15,794 nucleotides of DNA from an uncultured Oscillospiraceae bacterium. Its GTDB lineage: Bacteria > Bacillota > Clostridia > Oscillospirales > Ruminococcaceae. The position numbers and the translations under genes are program-made. Below are positions 8,483 through 15,658 of the stretch, one piece after another. The notes under the pieces are model-generated. The model had not been told where the DNA came from. It ran no database searches and saw only the letters and a list, made by a program, of their open reading frames with translations. Numbering within the stretch: position 1 is the first letter of the stretch; every line of letters starts with the position of its first letter. The DNA is taken from positions 1 to 15,794 of the forward strand of contig CAKSPU010000052.1 of assembly GCA_934486875.1 (NCBI GenBank). Reading direction: 5' to 3'.

Positions 8483-9244
8483 ATGATAAAAGTCACCATC
8501 ACAGGTGCAAACGGCAGAATGGGTCACGTTATCACCTCTATCATAGAAGAGCGTGATGACTGCACAGTTATCAGCGGAATTGACCACAACACCGCCGAAA
8601 ACGGCAAATATCCCATTGTTTACGAGCCTTCCCTGCTTCCCGAAAAGCCCGATGTCATAATAGATTTCTCTCACCCCTCAGCCCTTGACGATCTTCTTGA
8701 ATACTGTCTTTCAACAGGAACACCCGCAGTTATCGCCACCACAGGCTTCTCCGATGAGCAGATAGCAAAGATAAGATCAGCGGCAGAGCAGGTGCCCATT
8801 TTCTTCTCGTTCAATATGTCCCTCGGCATCAATCTCCTTGCAAGCCTTGCAAAAACAGCCGCAAAGCTTCTCGGAGGACAGTTTGACATTGAGATAGTGG
8901 AAAAGCATCACAATCAGAAGATAGACGCTCCCAGCGGAACAGCAATTATGCTTGGCAACGCAATAAACAGCGTTCTCGATGACAAGTACCACTTTGAATA
9001 TGACCGCCACGCTCACAGAATGAAGCGTGAGAAGTACGAGATAGGTATGCACTCTATCCGTGGCGGCACAATTGTGGGCGAGCACGATATCATCTTTGCA
9101 GGCAGAGACGAAGTGATAACCCTTTCCCACTCCGCCGCATCAAAGGAAGTTTTTGCAGTGGGCGCTGTGAATGCCGCTGTTTTCCTTGCAGCACAGAGCG
9201 CAGGACTTTACGATATGTCCGATGTTATCAATGAGTTGAAATGA
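8483..9244 (+). CDS. dapB: 4-hydroxy-tetrahydrodipicolinate reductase
   Basis: Reduces the DapA product to tetrahydrodipicolinate with NAD(P)H. The 253-residue protein has the nucleotide-binding GANGRMG (8-14), the catalytic pair H142/H143 and K146 in EKHHNQK, and the substrate-binding DAPSGTA (148-154). I chose the ATG at 8483 because AAAGGA (8468-8473) sits nine bases upstream. The in-frame ATG at 8474 immediately abuts that site and is too close. It is the last gene of the riboswitch-controlled operon. The remaining steps to diaminopimelate must be encoded elsewhere. Confidence 0.95.
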   Translation: MIKVTITGANGRMGHVITSIIEERDDCTVISGIDHNTAENGKYPIVYEPSLLPEKPDVIIDFSHPSALDDLLEYCLSTGTPAVIATTGFSDEQIAKIRSAAEQVPIFFSFNMSLGINLLASLAKTAAKLLGGQFDIEIVEKHHNQKIDAPSGTAIMLGNAINSVLDDKYHFEYDRHAHRMKREKYEIGMHSIRGGTIVGEHDIIFAGRDEVITLSHSAASKEVFAVGAVNAAVFLAAQSAGLYDMSDVINELK

Positions 9245-9259
9245 TTTCACCCCAAAAAC

Positions 9260-9305
9260 AAAACAGGCATAGCTTCGCATATCAACGGAGCTATGCCTGT
9301 TTTTT
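9260..9305. terminator. Strong bidirectional terminator between dapB and the SUKH gene
   Basis: AAAACAGGCATAGCT (9260-9274) and AGCTATGCCTGTTTT (9289-9303) form a perfect 15-pair stem with a 14-base loop. A T run follows on the plus strand and a T-rich stretch (TTTTGTTTTTGG) follows on the minus strand. It ends the lysine operon and also the convergent SUKH gene, whose stop codon (9304-9306) touches the stem. Confidence 0.92.
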
Positions 9306-9903
9306 ATCGGAAAATATCAGCCTTTTTAAACCTCATGCTTTCAAATTCGTCTGCAAGCTCTTTGGGACTTCTTCCCAAAAGTCTTGCTTTATTTTTATCC
9401 GAAAGATACTCCAGATGTGCTTTCCAATGTTCCCCCTCAGTATTTTCACCGCACGCAGCCGCACCAAGCATTGCAGTATAAAGAAAATCATCAAAGGAAT
9501 CGGCAATGATCTCAGGTGTATCACAGTCATCGTGAAGCACAAGAGCCACACTCGGCTCGGAAGCTTTGGCAGTGCAAACAAAGCAGTAAATATCCCCCGT
9601 TCCCATTTTTGCAAAGGGTATCAGTTTTACATCTTCATTCAGCACAGAACCGTCACTGTTATTTTTCCACAAAAGCCATTCATTAAGTTCACCGAGATAT
9701 TCACTTATCTCATTAAAAAATATCGGTTCACAATCGCAGTCAAGCATCAGAAAGGCACTCGGGTCATTAATGTATCTCTGCCTGTTCTCCCAGAATTCGG
9801 GCTGTGACAATTCAAGCCACTCCATTGCCCCCGTTTCATAGATACTGTGCCACTTTTGCGGAAAAGCTGTGCCGATATTGCTTTCAAGCTCTGATAATTT
9901 CAT
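9304..9903 (-). CDS. SUKH (SMI1/KNR4-like) family protein
   Basis: A 199-residue cytoplasmic protein with no signal peptide or membrane segment. The middle part matches the SUKH fold pattern: LIPFAKMGTGDIYCFVC (a Pro-Phe segment, then a Gly-rich turn and a strand), then VALVLHDD and an ADSFDDFL segment that matches the common 'a-S-f-e-F-l' motif. SUKH proteins include immunity proteins of polymorphic toxin systems as well as housekeeping regulators. No toxin gene, secretion marker or second immunity gene lies next to it, so a role in toxin immunity cannot be claimed. GGAGG eight bases upstream sets the start. It has a strong promoter of its own (9941-9968) and ends in the shared terminator. 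Confidence 0.75.
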   Translation of the reverse strand: MKLSELESNIGTAFPQKWHSIYETGAMEWLELSQPEFWENRQRYINDPSAFLMLDCDCEPIFFNEISEYLGELNEWLLWKNNSDGSVLNEDVKLIPFAKMGTGDIYCFVCTAKASEPSVALVLHDDCDTPEIIADSFDDFLYTAMLGAAACGENTEGEHWKAHLEYLSDKNKARLLGRSPKELADEFESMRFKKADIFR

Positions 9904-9940
9904 TTCAGTGTCCTCCGATACTATATATTATATTAAGAAA

Positions 9941-9968
9941 ATTATAACACATTTATTTTGTTTGTCAA
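9941..9968 (-). promoter_or_regulatory. Promoter of the SUKH gene
   Basis: On the minus strand a perfect -35 TTGACA (9968-9963), 16-base spacer and perfect -10 TATAAT (9946-9941). It is back to back with the rightward promoter at 9986-10014. Confidence 0.85.
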
Positions 9969-9985
9969 CCTTAATTTTATTCCTG

Positions 9986-10014
9986 TTGCACTTTTTCGGG
10001 AGTTGTGCTATAAT
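9986..10014 (+). promoter_or_regulatory. Promoter of the unknown 234-residue protein
   Basis: A perfect extended -10 TGCTATAAT (hexamer 10009-10014) lies 17 bases after a poor -35 TTGCAC (9986-9991). The extended -10 can make up for the weak -35. GCAC and GTGC form a short inverted repeat spanning the spacer, a possible operator but too short to be sure. Confidence 0.7.
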
Positions 10015-10036
10015 ACAAAAACAAGGAAGTGAAACA

Positions 10037-10741
10037 ATGACAAGCTTTGAAAATATTTATTATACAAAAGAATATCAGTCCCAAAGAAATGATTATCTGA
10101 GCGGGATCATCGTACCCGAAAACAAATGCGGAACAGAAAAAATTCCCCTCGATGCGGGATTTTTTCTTCTGAGCACTGAATATATATTAAAAAAGCAGGG
10201 CAACATAAGCAAAACCGCTTATGAACAGTCCCTTCTCTCCCCCGACGGCACAAAGCTCCACAGCTGGCAGATAGCCGACAGCCACGATTTCACCGACTTT
10301 TCCGCAATTTTCGCCCACTCCGACAGCAGGCTTTACTTTATTTATAAAGAGGTCCTTTACGGCTACAGCGTCCTGCGGCTGTCCGACAGAAAGGAGCTCC
10401 ATTACATTCCGAGGGGCAGTGCCGCCGACGGCAAATTTATGGGTGAGTCCTTTATAATGACCGATTTTCATTACTGCCGTGAGAACAATATAGCCGCTGC
10501 GGGGGGCTGCTTCTGGGCTGCACCCTATGATACGGCTCTCCTTGATATGACCTCCCCCCTCTCCGAGCCGAAAAAGCTTGTCACTGTTCACAATATCATT
10601 GACCCGAATTATGAAAATGACACTCTTGAGGACATTGATTTCAAGAAGTGGGATAACGGATATCTTGTCCTTGAAGCCGATGCCGTTAAGGAAGAGTTAA
10701 GATTTTCGACGGAAGATCTCAGGCATTTTATGGCAATGTGA
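10037..10741 (+). CDS. Protein of unknown function (234 residues)
   Basis: I do not recognise this family. The protein has no signal peptide or membrane helix if it begins at the ATG at 10037, which has AAGGAAG upstream and a matching promoter. The frame is open further upstream, but that part covers the promoter. The chain is rich in aromatic residues and in alternating strand-like segments (for example SRLYFIYKEVLYGYSVLRL and KKWDNGYLVLEA), suggesting a mainly beta protein. A possible small repeat of the form Trp-x(5-10)-Asp with DGTKLHSW and GGCFWAAPYD hints at a beta-propeller-like or SUKH-associated fold, but this is weak. It is divergent from the SUKH gene. No clear terminator follows it. 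Confidence 0.7.
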   Translation: MTSFENIYYTKEYQSQRNDYLSGIIVPENKCGTEKIPLDAGFFLLSTEYILKKQGNISKTAYEQSLLSPDGTKLHSWQIADSHDFTDFSAIFAHSDSRLYFIYKEVLYGYSVLRLSDRKELHYIPRGSAADGKFMGESFIMTDFHYCRENNIAAAGGCFWAAPYDTALLDMTSPLSEPKKLVTVHNIIDPNYENDTLEDIDFKKWDNGYLVLEADAVKEELRFSTEDLRHFMAM

Positions 10742-10864
10742 CCGCCTGCAAATATGAATTTTTTATAAATTATCTTTTGAAGTATCATTTTGTATAAAAT
10801 GTACAAAGAATATATTTTGAATAATAACAAGATAACGAAATTGTGCAAATTGGGCAAAAAGCCT
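10742..10864. other. AT-rich intergenic stretch
   Basis: Very AT-rich sequence between the unknown protein and the minD promoter. I see no gene, RNA or strong terminator in it. It contains TTTTGTATAAAATGTACAAA-like short symmetric patches of no clear meaning. Confidence 0.5.
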
Positions 10865-10892
10865 TTGACTTTTTCTGATTTTATGGTACAAT
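10865..10892 (+). promoter_or_regulatory. Promoter of the minD-mgsA transcript
   Basis: -35 TTGACT (10865-10870), 16-base spacer, -10 TACAAT (10887-10892). It would start a leader of about 140 bases before the minD ATG. Confidence 0.8.
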
Positions 10893-10898
10893 AATAGT

Positions 10899-11041
10899 AA
10901 TAGGTCTGCGCTCATTGTCTGCTATAAGCCTTGCTCACAGCAGACAAGCTGTTTTTTTGCAAAACAGTGCTGTCCTAACCGCAGTACAGGGCAGCAGGTG
11001 CATAACCGTCTATTCCACAACTGCGGAGAAATGGAGCCTCT
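10899..11041 (+). promoter_or_regulatory. Structured 5' leader of minD with alternative hairpins
   Basis: The first hairpin, TTGTCTGCT (10915-10923) with AGCAGACAA (10939-10947), is followed by GCTG and seven T, and looks like an intrinsic terminator. Its T run and flank, CTGTTTT (10949-10955), can instead pair with AAAACAG (10961-10967), extended by GACA (10943-10946) with TGTC (10971-10974), which would break the terminator. Downstream, GCTGTCC (10969-10975) pairs with GGGCAGC (10989-10995), and CCGCAG (10979-10984) can pair with CTGCGG (11021-11026) just before the GGAG of minD. I recognise no known riboswitch class here. Confidence 0.55.
10915..10958 (+). terminator. Terminator-like hairpin in the minD leader
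   Basis: Nine-pair perfect stem with a 15-base loop and T7 tail, beginning only about 16 bases from the predicted transcription start. It could be an attenuator or the end of a very short RNA. Confidence 0.6.
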
Positions 11042-11788
11042 ATGTCTAAAATTATTGCAATAACTTCCGGTAAGGGCGGCACCGGCAAATCCTCAATCTG
11101 CTCCGAGCTTGGTTTTGCATTGGCAAAGCAGGGTCACAGAACACTTATTATAGAGCTTGACTTCGGTCTCAGATGCCTTGACATTATGCTTGGCGTTAAA
11201 GATGACATTAAATACGACCTGGGCAGCGTTTTAAAGGGCGAGTGCGACATCTACAAAGCTACCACACAGGTAAAGATCGCCACCAACCTCAGCATCGTCT
11301 GTGCTCCCGAGGATCCCTTCGCAAAGGTCGATGCGGAAACTATCAAGAACATCTGCCAGGAAATGAGAAAGTATTACGAGTACATAATCGTTGATACCTC
11401 CGCCGGTACCAATGCAAGTGTATTCGACGTAGTTGAGCAGTCCGACCTTATCCTCATCAACACAACTCCCGACCCTGTCTGCGTAAGAGACGCACGCACA
11501 ATGTCCGACGAGTTCTACAAGAGAGGAAACAAGAAGCAGCGCCTTATCATCAACAAGGTAAATCCCGACCTCTTCAAGGCTGACCTTATCGTTGACCTTG
11601 ACGAAATAATCGACACCGTAGGCGTTCAGCTCATCGGCGTTATCCCCGATGATGACGCAGTTGTCATCGCCACATCAAGAGGCGAGCCCCTGCCTTCAAC
11701 ATCACTTGCATTCAAGGCATTCGACGCAATTTCAAAGAGAATCAAGGGTGAGGACGTTCCTCTCAGCTTCAAGGTTCTTCTTCAGTAA
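11042..11788 (+). CDS. minD: MinD-like ParA-family ATPase lacking the C-terminal membrane helix
   Basis: A 248-residue deviant Walker A ATPase. The P loop SGKGGTGKSS (9-18) has both K11 and K16. LDFGLRCLDIMLG (39-51) and the Walker B YIIVDTSAG (114-122, D118) match MinD closely, as does INKVNPDL. In division-site selection MinD-ATP dimers bind the membrane and recruit MinC. The chain ends at KGEDVPLSFKVLLQ, where typical MinD proteins continue for 15-20 residues into a basic amphipathic membrane-targeting helix such as KGFLKRLFGG. That helix is missing, and no minC or minE is adjacent. The start follows GGAG by five bases. It is probably co-transcribed with mgsA, 36 bases downstream. Another ParA/MinD-type role is possible. 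Confidence 0.82.
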   Translation: MSKIIAITSGKGGTGKSSICSELGFALAKQGHRTLIIELDFGLRCLDIMLGVKDDIKYDLGSVLKGECDIYKATTQVKIATNLSIVCAPEDPFAKVDAETIKNICQEMRKYYEYIIVDTSAGTNASVFDVVEQSDLILINTTPDPVCVRDARTMSDEFYKRGNKKQRLIINKVNPDLFKADLIVDLDEIIDTVGVQLIGVIPDDDAVVIATSRGEPLPSTSLAFKAFDAISKRIKGEDVPLSFKVLLQ

Positions 11789-11824
11789 GATAAGTGAAGT
11801 TTAAAGGGAAAGGAATGATTTGAA

Positions 11825-12229
11825 ATGAATATTGCACTCATAGCACACGATTCAAAGAAAGAGCTGCTCGTTCAGTTCTGCATTGCCTACTGCGGCATTT
11901 TATCAAGACACAATCTCTGCGCCACAGGCACCACAGGAAAAATGGTTGCTCAGGCGACAGGACTCAATATCCAGCGTTATCTCAGCGGTTCACAGGGCGG
12001 CGACCAGCAGATAAGCGCACGTATCTCCTGCAACGAGATCGACCTTCTTCTGTTTTTCAGAGACCCTCTTTCGCCCAAGCCCCACGAGCCCAATGAAATG
12101 AATCTTCTCAGACTCTGCGATGTTCACAACATTCCCGTCGCAACAAACATAGCCACTGCCGAAGCTCTTATCCACGCCCTTGAAAGAGGCGACCTTGACT
12201 GGAGACAGCTTCTCAATCCCGTTGACTGA
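11825..12229 (+). CDS. mgsA: Methylglyoxal synthase
   Basis: Converts dihydroxyacetone phosphate to methylglyoxal and phosphate, a glycolytic overflow bypass. The 134-residue protein, of the usual short family size, has IALIAHD (H8, D9), the phosphate-binding ATGTTGK (33-39), GGDQQ with the catalytic D60, FFRDPL with D80, and PHEPN with H87, all matching the family's active-site set. It continues with [15 protein letters not shown], also conserved. AAAGGA lies ten or more bases upstream; a two-codon ATG-ATT-TGA precedes the true start. The pairing with minD is odd functionally and may only reflect a shared transcript. No good terminator follows before the T-box promoter. Confidence 0.93.
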   Translation: MNIALIAHDSKKELLVQFCIAYCGILSRHNLCATGTTGKMVAQATGLNIQRYLSGSQGGDQQISARISCNEIDLLLFFRDPLSPKPHEPNEMNLLRLCDVHNIPVATNIATAEALIHALERGDLDWRQLLNPVD

Positions 12230-12238
12230 TGAAATTTC

Positions 12239-12266
12239 TTTTCCGCCCTTGACAAAGAGCGGAAAA
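12239..12266. repeat. Inverted repeat enclosing the -35 of the hisS promoter
   Basis: TTTTCCGC (12239-12246) is repeated inverted as GCGGAAAA (12259-12266), with the TTGACA hexamer in the 12-base loop. In RNA reading rightward it is a stem without a T tail, so it is a weak candidate mgsA terminator. As DNA it could be an operator. Confidence 0.5.
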
Positions 12267-12277
12267 TGCTGTATAAT
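12249..12277 (+). promoter_or_regulatory. Promoter of the hisS-aspS operon
   Basis: Perfect TTGACA (12249-12254), 17-base spacer, perfect TATAAT (12272-12277). Transcription should begin near 12284, just before the T-box leader. Confidence 0.92.
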
Positions 12278-12283
12278 AATATG

Positions 12284-12525
12284 CGTAATAGCTGTCAAAG
12301 GCTTTGACTCGGAAGATTAGCCGCAGATGTTCTTTCAGAGAGGGCGTGTTTGCTGAAAACGCTCAGAGCAGCTGCCGTGAACGACAACCGAAGAGCTGCG
12401 GAAAGATAATAATTTCCGACGTATTTCTGCGTTAAAGGATAAAAGGCACGGTCTGACCGTGCAAATACGGGTGGCACCACGATCTACAGTCGTCCCGAAT
12501 GTTATCATTCGGCGACGGCTTTTTT
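12284..12525 (+). promoter_or_regulatory. T-box leader, probably sensing tRNA-Asp
   Basis: Uncharged tRNA binding this leader prevents termination and allows synthetase expression. The T-box sequence GGGTGGCACCACG is at 12469-12481. Stem I is closed by CCGCAG (12321-12326) with CTGCGG (12396-12401), extended by TTCTTT (12330-12335) with GAAGAG (12390-12395). AGAGAG lies on the 5' side. The 3' side of the specifier loop reads GTGAACGACAACC, with the likely specifier codon GAC at 12383-12385. Stem III is CGGAAA/TTTCCG (about 12399-12418), and GCACGGT/ACCGTGC forms a further stem at about 12447-12462. The tRNA-end bulge TGGC (12472-12475) pairs with a GCCA 3' end, which fits tRNA-Asp (discriminator G) and not tRNA-His (C). 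Asn is a less likely alternative. Confidence 0.93.
12489..12525 (+). terminator. T-box terminator of hisS-aspS
   Basis: GTCGTC plus CCGAATG (12489-12501) pair with CATTCGG (12506-12512) and GACGGC (12514-12519) across a TTAT loop with one bulged C, followed by six T. It overlaps the end of the T-box antiterminator region, as expected. Confidence 0.92.
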
Positions 12526-12559
12526 GTTTGCAAAAATATTATTATGAAAGGATAGAATT

Positions 12560-13852
12560 ATGGAGCTTATTACCACAAGGATCAAGGGAATGGAGGACGT
12601 TGTTCCCGCCGACGTTCACAAATGGCAGACTGTGGAAAGCGTAGCCGCAGATGTTGCCGAAAATTACGGATTCAAAGAGATCCGTATCCCCACATTTGAA
12701 AACACCGAGCTTTTCGTCCGCTCCGTGGGCGAAACGACCGACGTTGTTCAGAAGGAAATGTTCACCGTTATGGGCAGAGAGAGCAGGTTCACTCTCCGTC
12801 CCGAGGGCACGGCAGGCACCATCAGAGCCGTTTTGCAGAACGGTCTGCTGAATGAAGCTCTGCCCCAGAAGGTTTTCTACATTCTCTCCTGCTTCCGTCA
12901 CGAAAAGCCTCAGGCAGGCAGACTCTGGGAATTTCATCAGTTCGGCGCTGAAATGGTCGGAAGTGCATCTCCCGCTGCGGACGCTGAAATGATATCTATG
13001 GTAAACAGCGTAATCGAGAAGATAGGTCTCAAGGACATTGAGCTGCACATCAACTCTATCGGCTGCCCCCACTGCCGTGCAAAGTATTATGAAAAGCTGA
13101 GAGAATTTTTTGAACCCAATAAGGACAAGCTCTGTGCGACCTGTCAGTCAAGGCTTGAAAAAAATCCTATGAGAATACTTGACTGCAAGAGCGAGATATG
13201 CCGTGATATCGGCAGGGACGCTCCCCTTATGGTGGATTTCCTCTGCGACGAGTGCAAAGAGCACTTTGAAACTCTGAAAAAATATCTCGACGAAATGGGT
13301 ATCAAGTATTCCGTTGACCCCAAGATAGTAAGAGGTCTCGACTACTACACCAAAACCGTTTTCGAGTTCATCACCACCTCTATCGGCGCACAGGGAACCG
13401 TCTGCGGCGGCGGAAGATATGACGGACTTATCGAGGAAATGGGCGGAAATCCCACCCCTGCTCTGGGCTTTGCAATGGGTCTTGAACGGCTTATAATGAC
13501 AATGGAAAAGCAGGGCTGCGAGTTCATCTCTCCCCGTGAATGCGACATTTACATCGGCTCAATGGGCGAAGCTGCTGGCATAAAGGCTGCATCTCTGGTC
13601 AAGTCGCTCCGTGACGAGGGCTACCGTGCCGAATGGGACGTTATGGGCAGAGGTGTCAAGGCTCAGATGAAGTATGCGAACAAAATAGGCTCCGCATTTT
13701 CAATGATACTGGGCGACAACGAGCTTGCCGAGGGTAAGGCAAGGCTTAAGAATATGAAGAGCGGCGAGGAAACAGTCATCGCCCTCGACAGCAGCTTTAT
13801 CAACAATTTTGCGAATATCCACACAGCTGATATGCTGGCAGCGGAATTTTGA
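12560..13852 (+). CDS. hisS: Histidyl-tRNA synthetase
   Basis: Class II synthetase charging tRNA-His, of the usual length (430 residues). Motif 2 is CFRHEKPQAGR (111-121). The histidine-binding motifs are RGLDYYT (258-264) and GGGRYDG (283-289), and motif 3 is ALGFAMGLER (301-310), followed by the C-terminal anticodon-binding domain from about residue 330. A cysteine-rich insertion region (CPHC 169-172, CATC 192-195, C209, C214, CDEC 229-232) is typical of many Firmicute HisRS and may bind metal. The start follows AAAGGAT, about nine bases upstream. It is first in a two-gene operon, 27 bases before aspS, behind the T-box. Confidence 0.96.
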   Translation: MELITTRIKGMEDVVPADVHKWQTVESVAADVAENYGFKEIRIPTFENTELFVRSVGETTDVVQKEMFTVMGRESRFTLRPEGTAGTIRAVLQNGLLNEALPQKVFYILSCFRHEKPQAGRLWEFHQFGAEMVGSASPAADAEMISMVNSVIEKIGLKDIELHINSIGCPHCRAKYYEKLREFFEPNKDKLCATCQSRLEKNPMRILDCKSEICRDIGRDAPLMVDFLCDECKEHFETLKKYLDEMGIKYSVDPKIVRGLDYYTKTVFEFITTSIGAQGTVCGGGRYDGLIEEMGGNPTPALGFAMGLERLIMTMEKQGCEFISPRECDIYIGSMGEAAGIKAASLVKSLRDEGYRAEWDVMGRGVKAQMKYANKIGSAFSMILGDNELAEGKARLKNMKSGEETVIALDSSFINNFANIHTADMLAAEF

Positions 13853-13879
13853 TCTAACTTTGAAAGGAAGTTTATAAAA

Positions 13880-15658
13880 ATGGCAGACAATATGAAAGGA
13901 CTTAAGCGCACACATTACTGCGGCGAGGTCGAGGGCATCGGCAGCGAGGTAACTGTAGGCGGCTATGTTCAGAAAGCAAGAGACCTCGGAAACCTGGTCT
14001 TTATCGACCTGAGAGACAGAACGGGCATCGTTCAGCTCGCATTTGACGACAGCACCGACAGAGCTGTTTTTGAAAAGGCATCTTCCTGCCGCTCCGAATA
14101 TGTTCTTATGGCAAAGGGCGTTGTCCGTGAAAGAGAGAGCAAGAACGCCGACATCAAGACAGGAAGCATCGAAATTTACGTTACCGACCTCCGTATTCTT
14201 GCAAAGGCTCAGACACCTCCTTTCGAGATAGTTGACAACTCCAACACAAACGAGGAGCTCCGTCTCAAATACCGTTATCTTGACCTCCGCAGAAGACCTC
14301 TCCAGCACAATATCATTATGCGCAGCAAGATCGCCAAGACCGCCCGTGATTATTTCTACGAGAACGGCTTTATAGAGATCGAAACTCCTATGATGATAAA
14401 GTCCACACCCGAGGGCGCACGTGACTATCTCGTTCCCTCCCGTGTTCACCCCGGAAGCTTCTACGCTCTCCCCCAGTCCCCTCAGATATACAAGCAGCTC
14501 CTTATGATCGCAGGCTATGACCGTTATATCCAGCTTGCCCGCTGCTTCCGTGACGAGGACCTGAGAGCTGACAGACAGCCCGAATTTACTCAGATAGACC
14601 TTGAAATGTCCTTTGTAGACACCGAGGACATTATGCAGATGGCTGAGGGCTTTGTAAGACGGCTTTTCAAGGACGTTCTTGACAAGGATATCCCCACTCC
14701 CCTGCCCAGAATGAAGTACACCGAGGCTATGGAGCGCTACGGCTCCGACAAGCCCGACACACGTTTCGGAATGGAGATAACCGACCTTACCGATACCGTT
14801 AAAAACTGTGGCTTCGGCGTGTTCACATCTGCCATTGAAAACGGCGGCACAGTCCGCTGCATCACCGCAAAGAATGCCGCAGGCACATTCACAAGAAAAG
14901 AGATCGACAAGCTCACCGAATATGTCAAGGGCATCGGCGTAAAGGGTCTCGCATATATCAGATGGGTAGATGACGCACCCAACTGCTCCTTCGGCAAATT
15001 CTTAGGCGAGGGCGAGCTTGACGCTATCCTTGCAAAGGCAGGCGCAGAAAAGGGCGATGTTGTATTCATAATTGCCGACAAGAAGAACACCGTTCTCACA
15101 TCTCTCGGCGCACTGAGACTTAAAACCGCCAAGCAGCTTGACATTATTCCCGAGGGAATGTTCAATTTCCTGTGGATAACCGAGTTCCCGTTCTTCGAGT
15201 GGAATGAAGAAACACAGCACTGGGACGCAATGCACCACCCCTTCACAATGCCTATGGACGAGTGCCTCCGGTATCTTGACACCGCACCCGAAAAGGTATT
15301 TGCAAAGGCATATGACCTTGTTCTGAACGGCACAGAGCTTTCCAGCGGCTCTATCAGAATCACGGATTATGAGCTCCAGCAGAAGATGTTTGAGTCCCTG
15401 GGTCTCACCGATGAGGAGATTCAGGCAAAGTTCGGCTTCCTTGTTGATGCGTATAAGTACGGCGCAGCTCCCCACGGAGGAATGGGCATCGGTCTTGACC
15501 GTCTTGCAATGATAATGTGCGGCGCTGACAGTCTCCGTGACGTTACCGCATTCCCCAAGGTGCAGAATGCCTCCGAGCTTATGAGCGACTGCCCCGCAAA
15601 GGTCGATGATGAAAGCCTTGATATTCTCGGCATAAAGGTTGTAAAGACTGAGGAATAA
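13880..15658 (+). CDS. aspS: Aspartyl-tRNA synthetase (bacterial type)
   Basis: Class II synthetase charging tRNA-Asp, 592 residues. It has an N-terminal OB-fold anticodon domain (about 1-105), a catalytic core interrupted by a GAD insertion domain (roughly residues 300-420), motif 2 with RCFRDEDLRADRQPEF (221-236), and motif 3 with GMGIGLDRLA (534-543). This is the long bacterial form. In ARDLGNLVFIDLRD the residue matching E. coli L30 is L36. Non-discriminating enzymes usually have His there, so this AspRS is probably specific for tRNA-Asp. The start follows AAAGGAAG by about nine bases. It is co-transcribed with hisS. Confidence 0.97.
   Translation: MADNMKGLKRTHYCGEVEGIGSEVTVGGYVQKARDLGNLVFIDLRDRTGIVQLAFDDSTDRAVFEKASSCRSEYVLMAKGVVRERESKNADIKTGSIEIYVTDLRILAKAQTPPFEIVDNSNTNEELRLKYRYLDLRRRPLQHNIIMRSKIAKTARDYFYENGFIEIETPMMIKSTPEGARDYLVPSRVHPGSFYALPQSPQIYKQLLMIAGYDRYIQLARCFRDEDLRADRQPEFTQIDLEMSFVDTEDIMQMAEGFVRRLFKDVLDKDIPTPLPRMKYTEAMERYGSDKPDTRFGMEITDLTDTVKNCGFGVFTSAIENGGTVRCITAKNAAGTFTRKEIDKLTEYVKGIGVKGLAYIRWVDDAPNCSFGKFLGEGELDAILAKAGAEKGDVVFIIADKKNTVLTSLGALRLKTAKQLDIIPEGMFNFLWITEFPFFEWNEETQHWDAMHHPFTMPMDECLRYLDTAPEKVFAKAYDLVLNGTELSSGSIRITDYELQQKMFESLGLTDEEIQAKFGFLVDAYKYGAAPHGGMGIGLDRLAMIMCGADSLRDVTAFPKVQNASELMSDCPAKVDDESLDILGIKVVKTEE

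Noticed and set aside
9869..10036. N-terminal extension of the unknown protein, including an apparent hydrophobic stretch
   Set aside because: This part covers both divergent promoters; the ATG at 10037 has its own ribosome binding site right after the predicted transcription start, so the hydrophobic stretch is not a real signal peptide.
10899..11041. Known riboswitch or 6S RNA upstream of minD
   Set aside because: No conserved core of any riboswitch class I know is visible, and the region is too short and wrongly shaped for 6S RNA.
13700..14449. Leftward 249-codon frame across the hisS-aspS junction
   Set aside because: Antisense to two well-supported synthetase genes, with no ribosome binding site or family resemblance.
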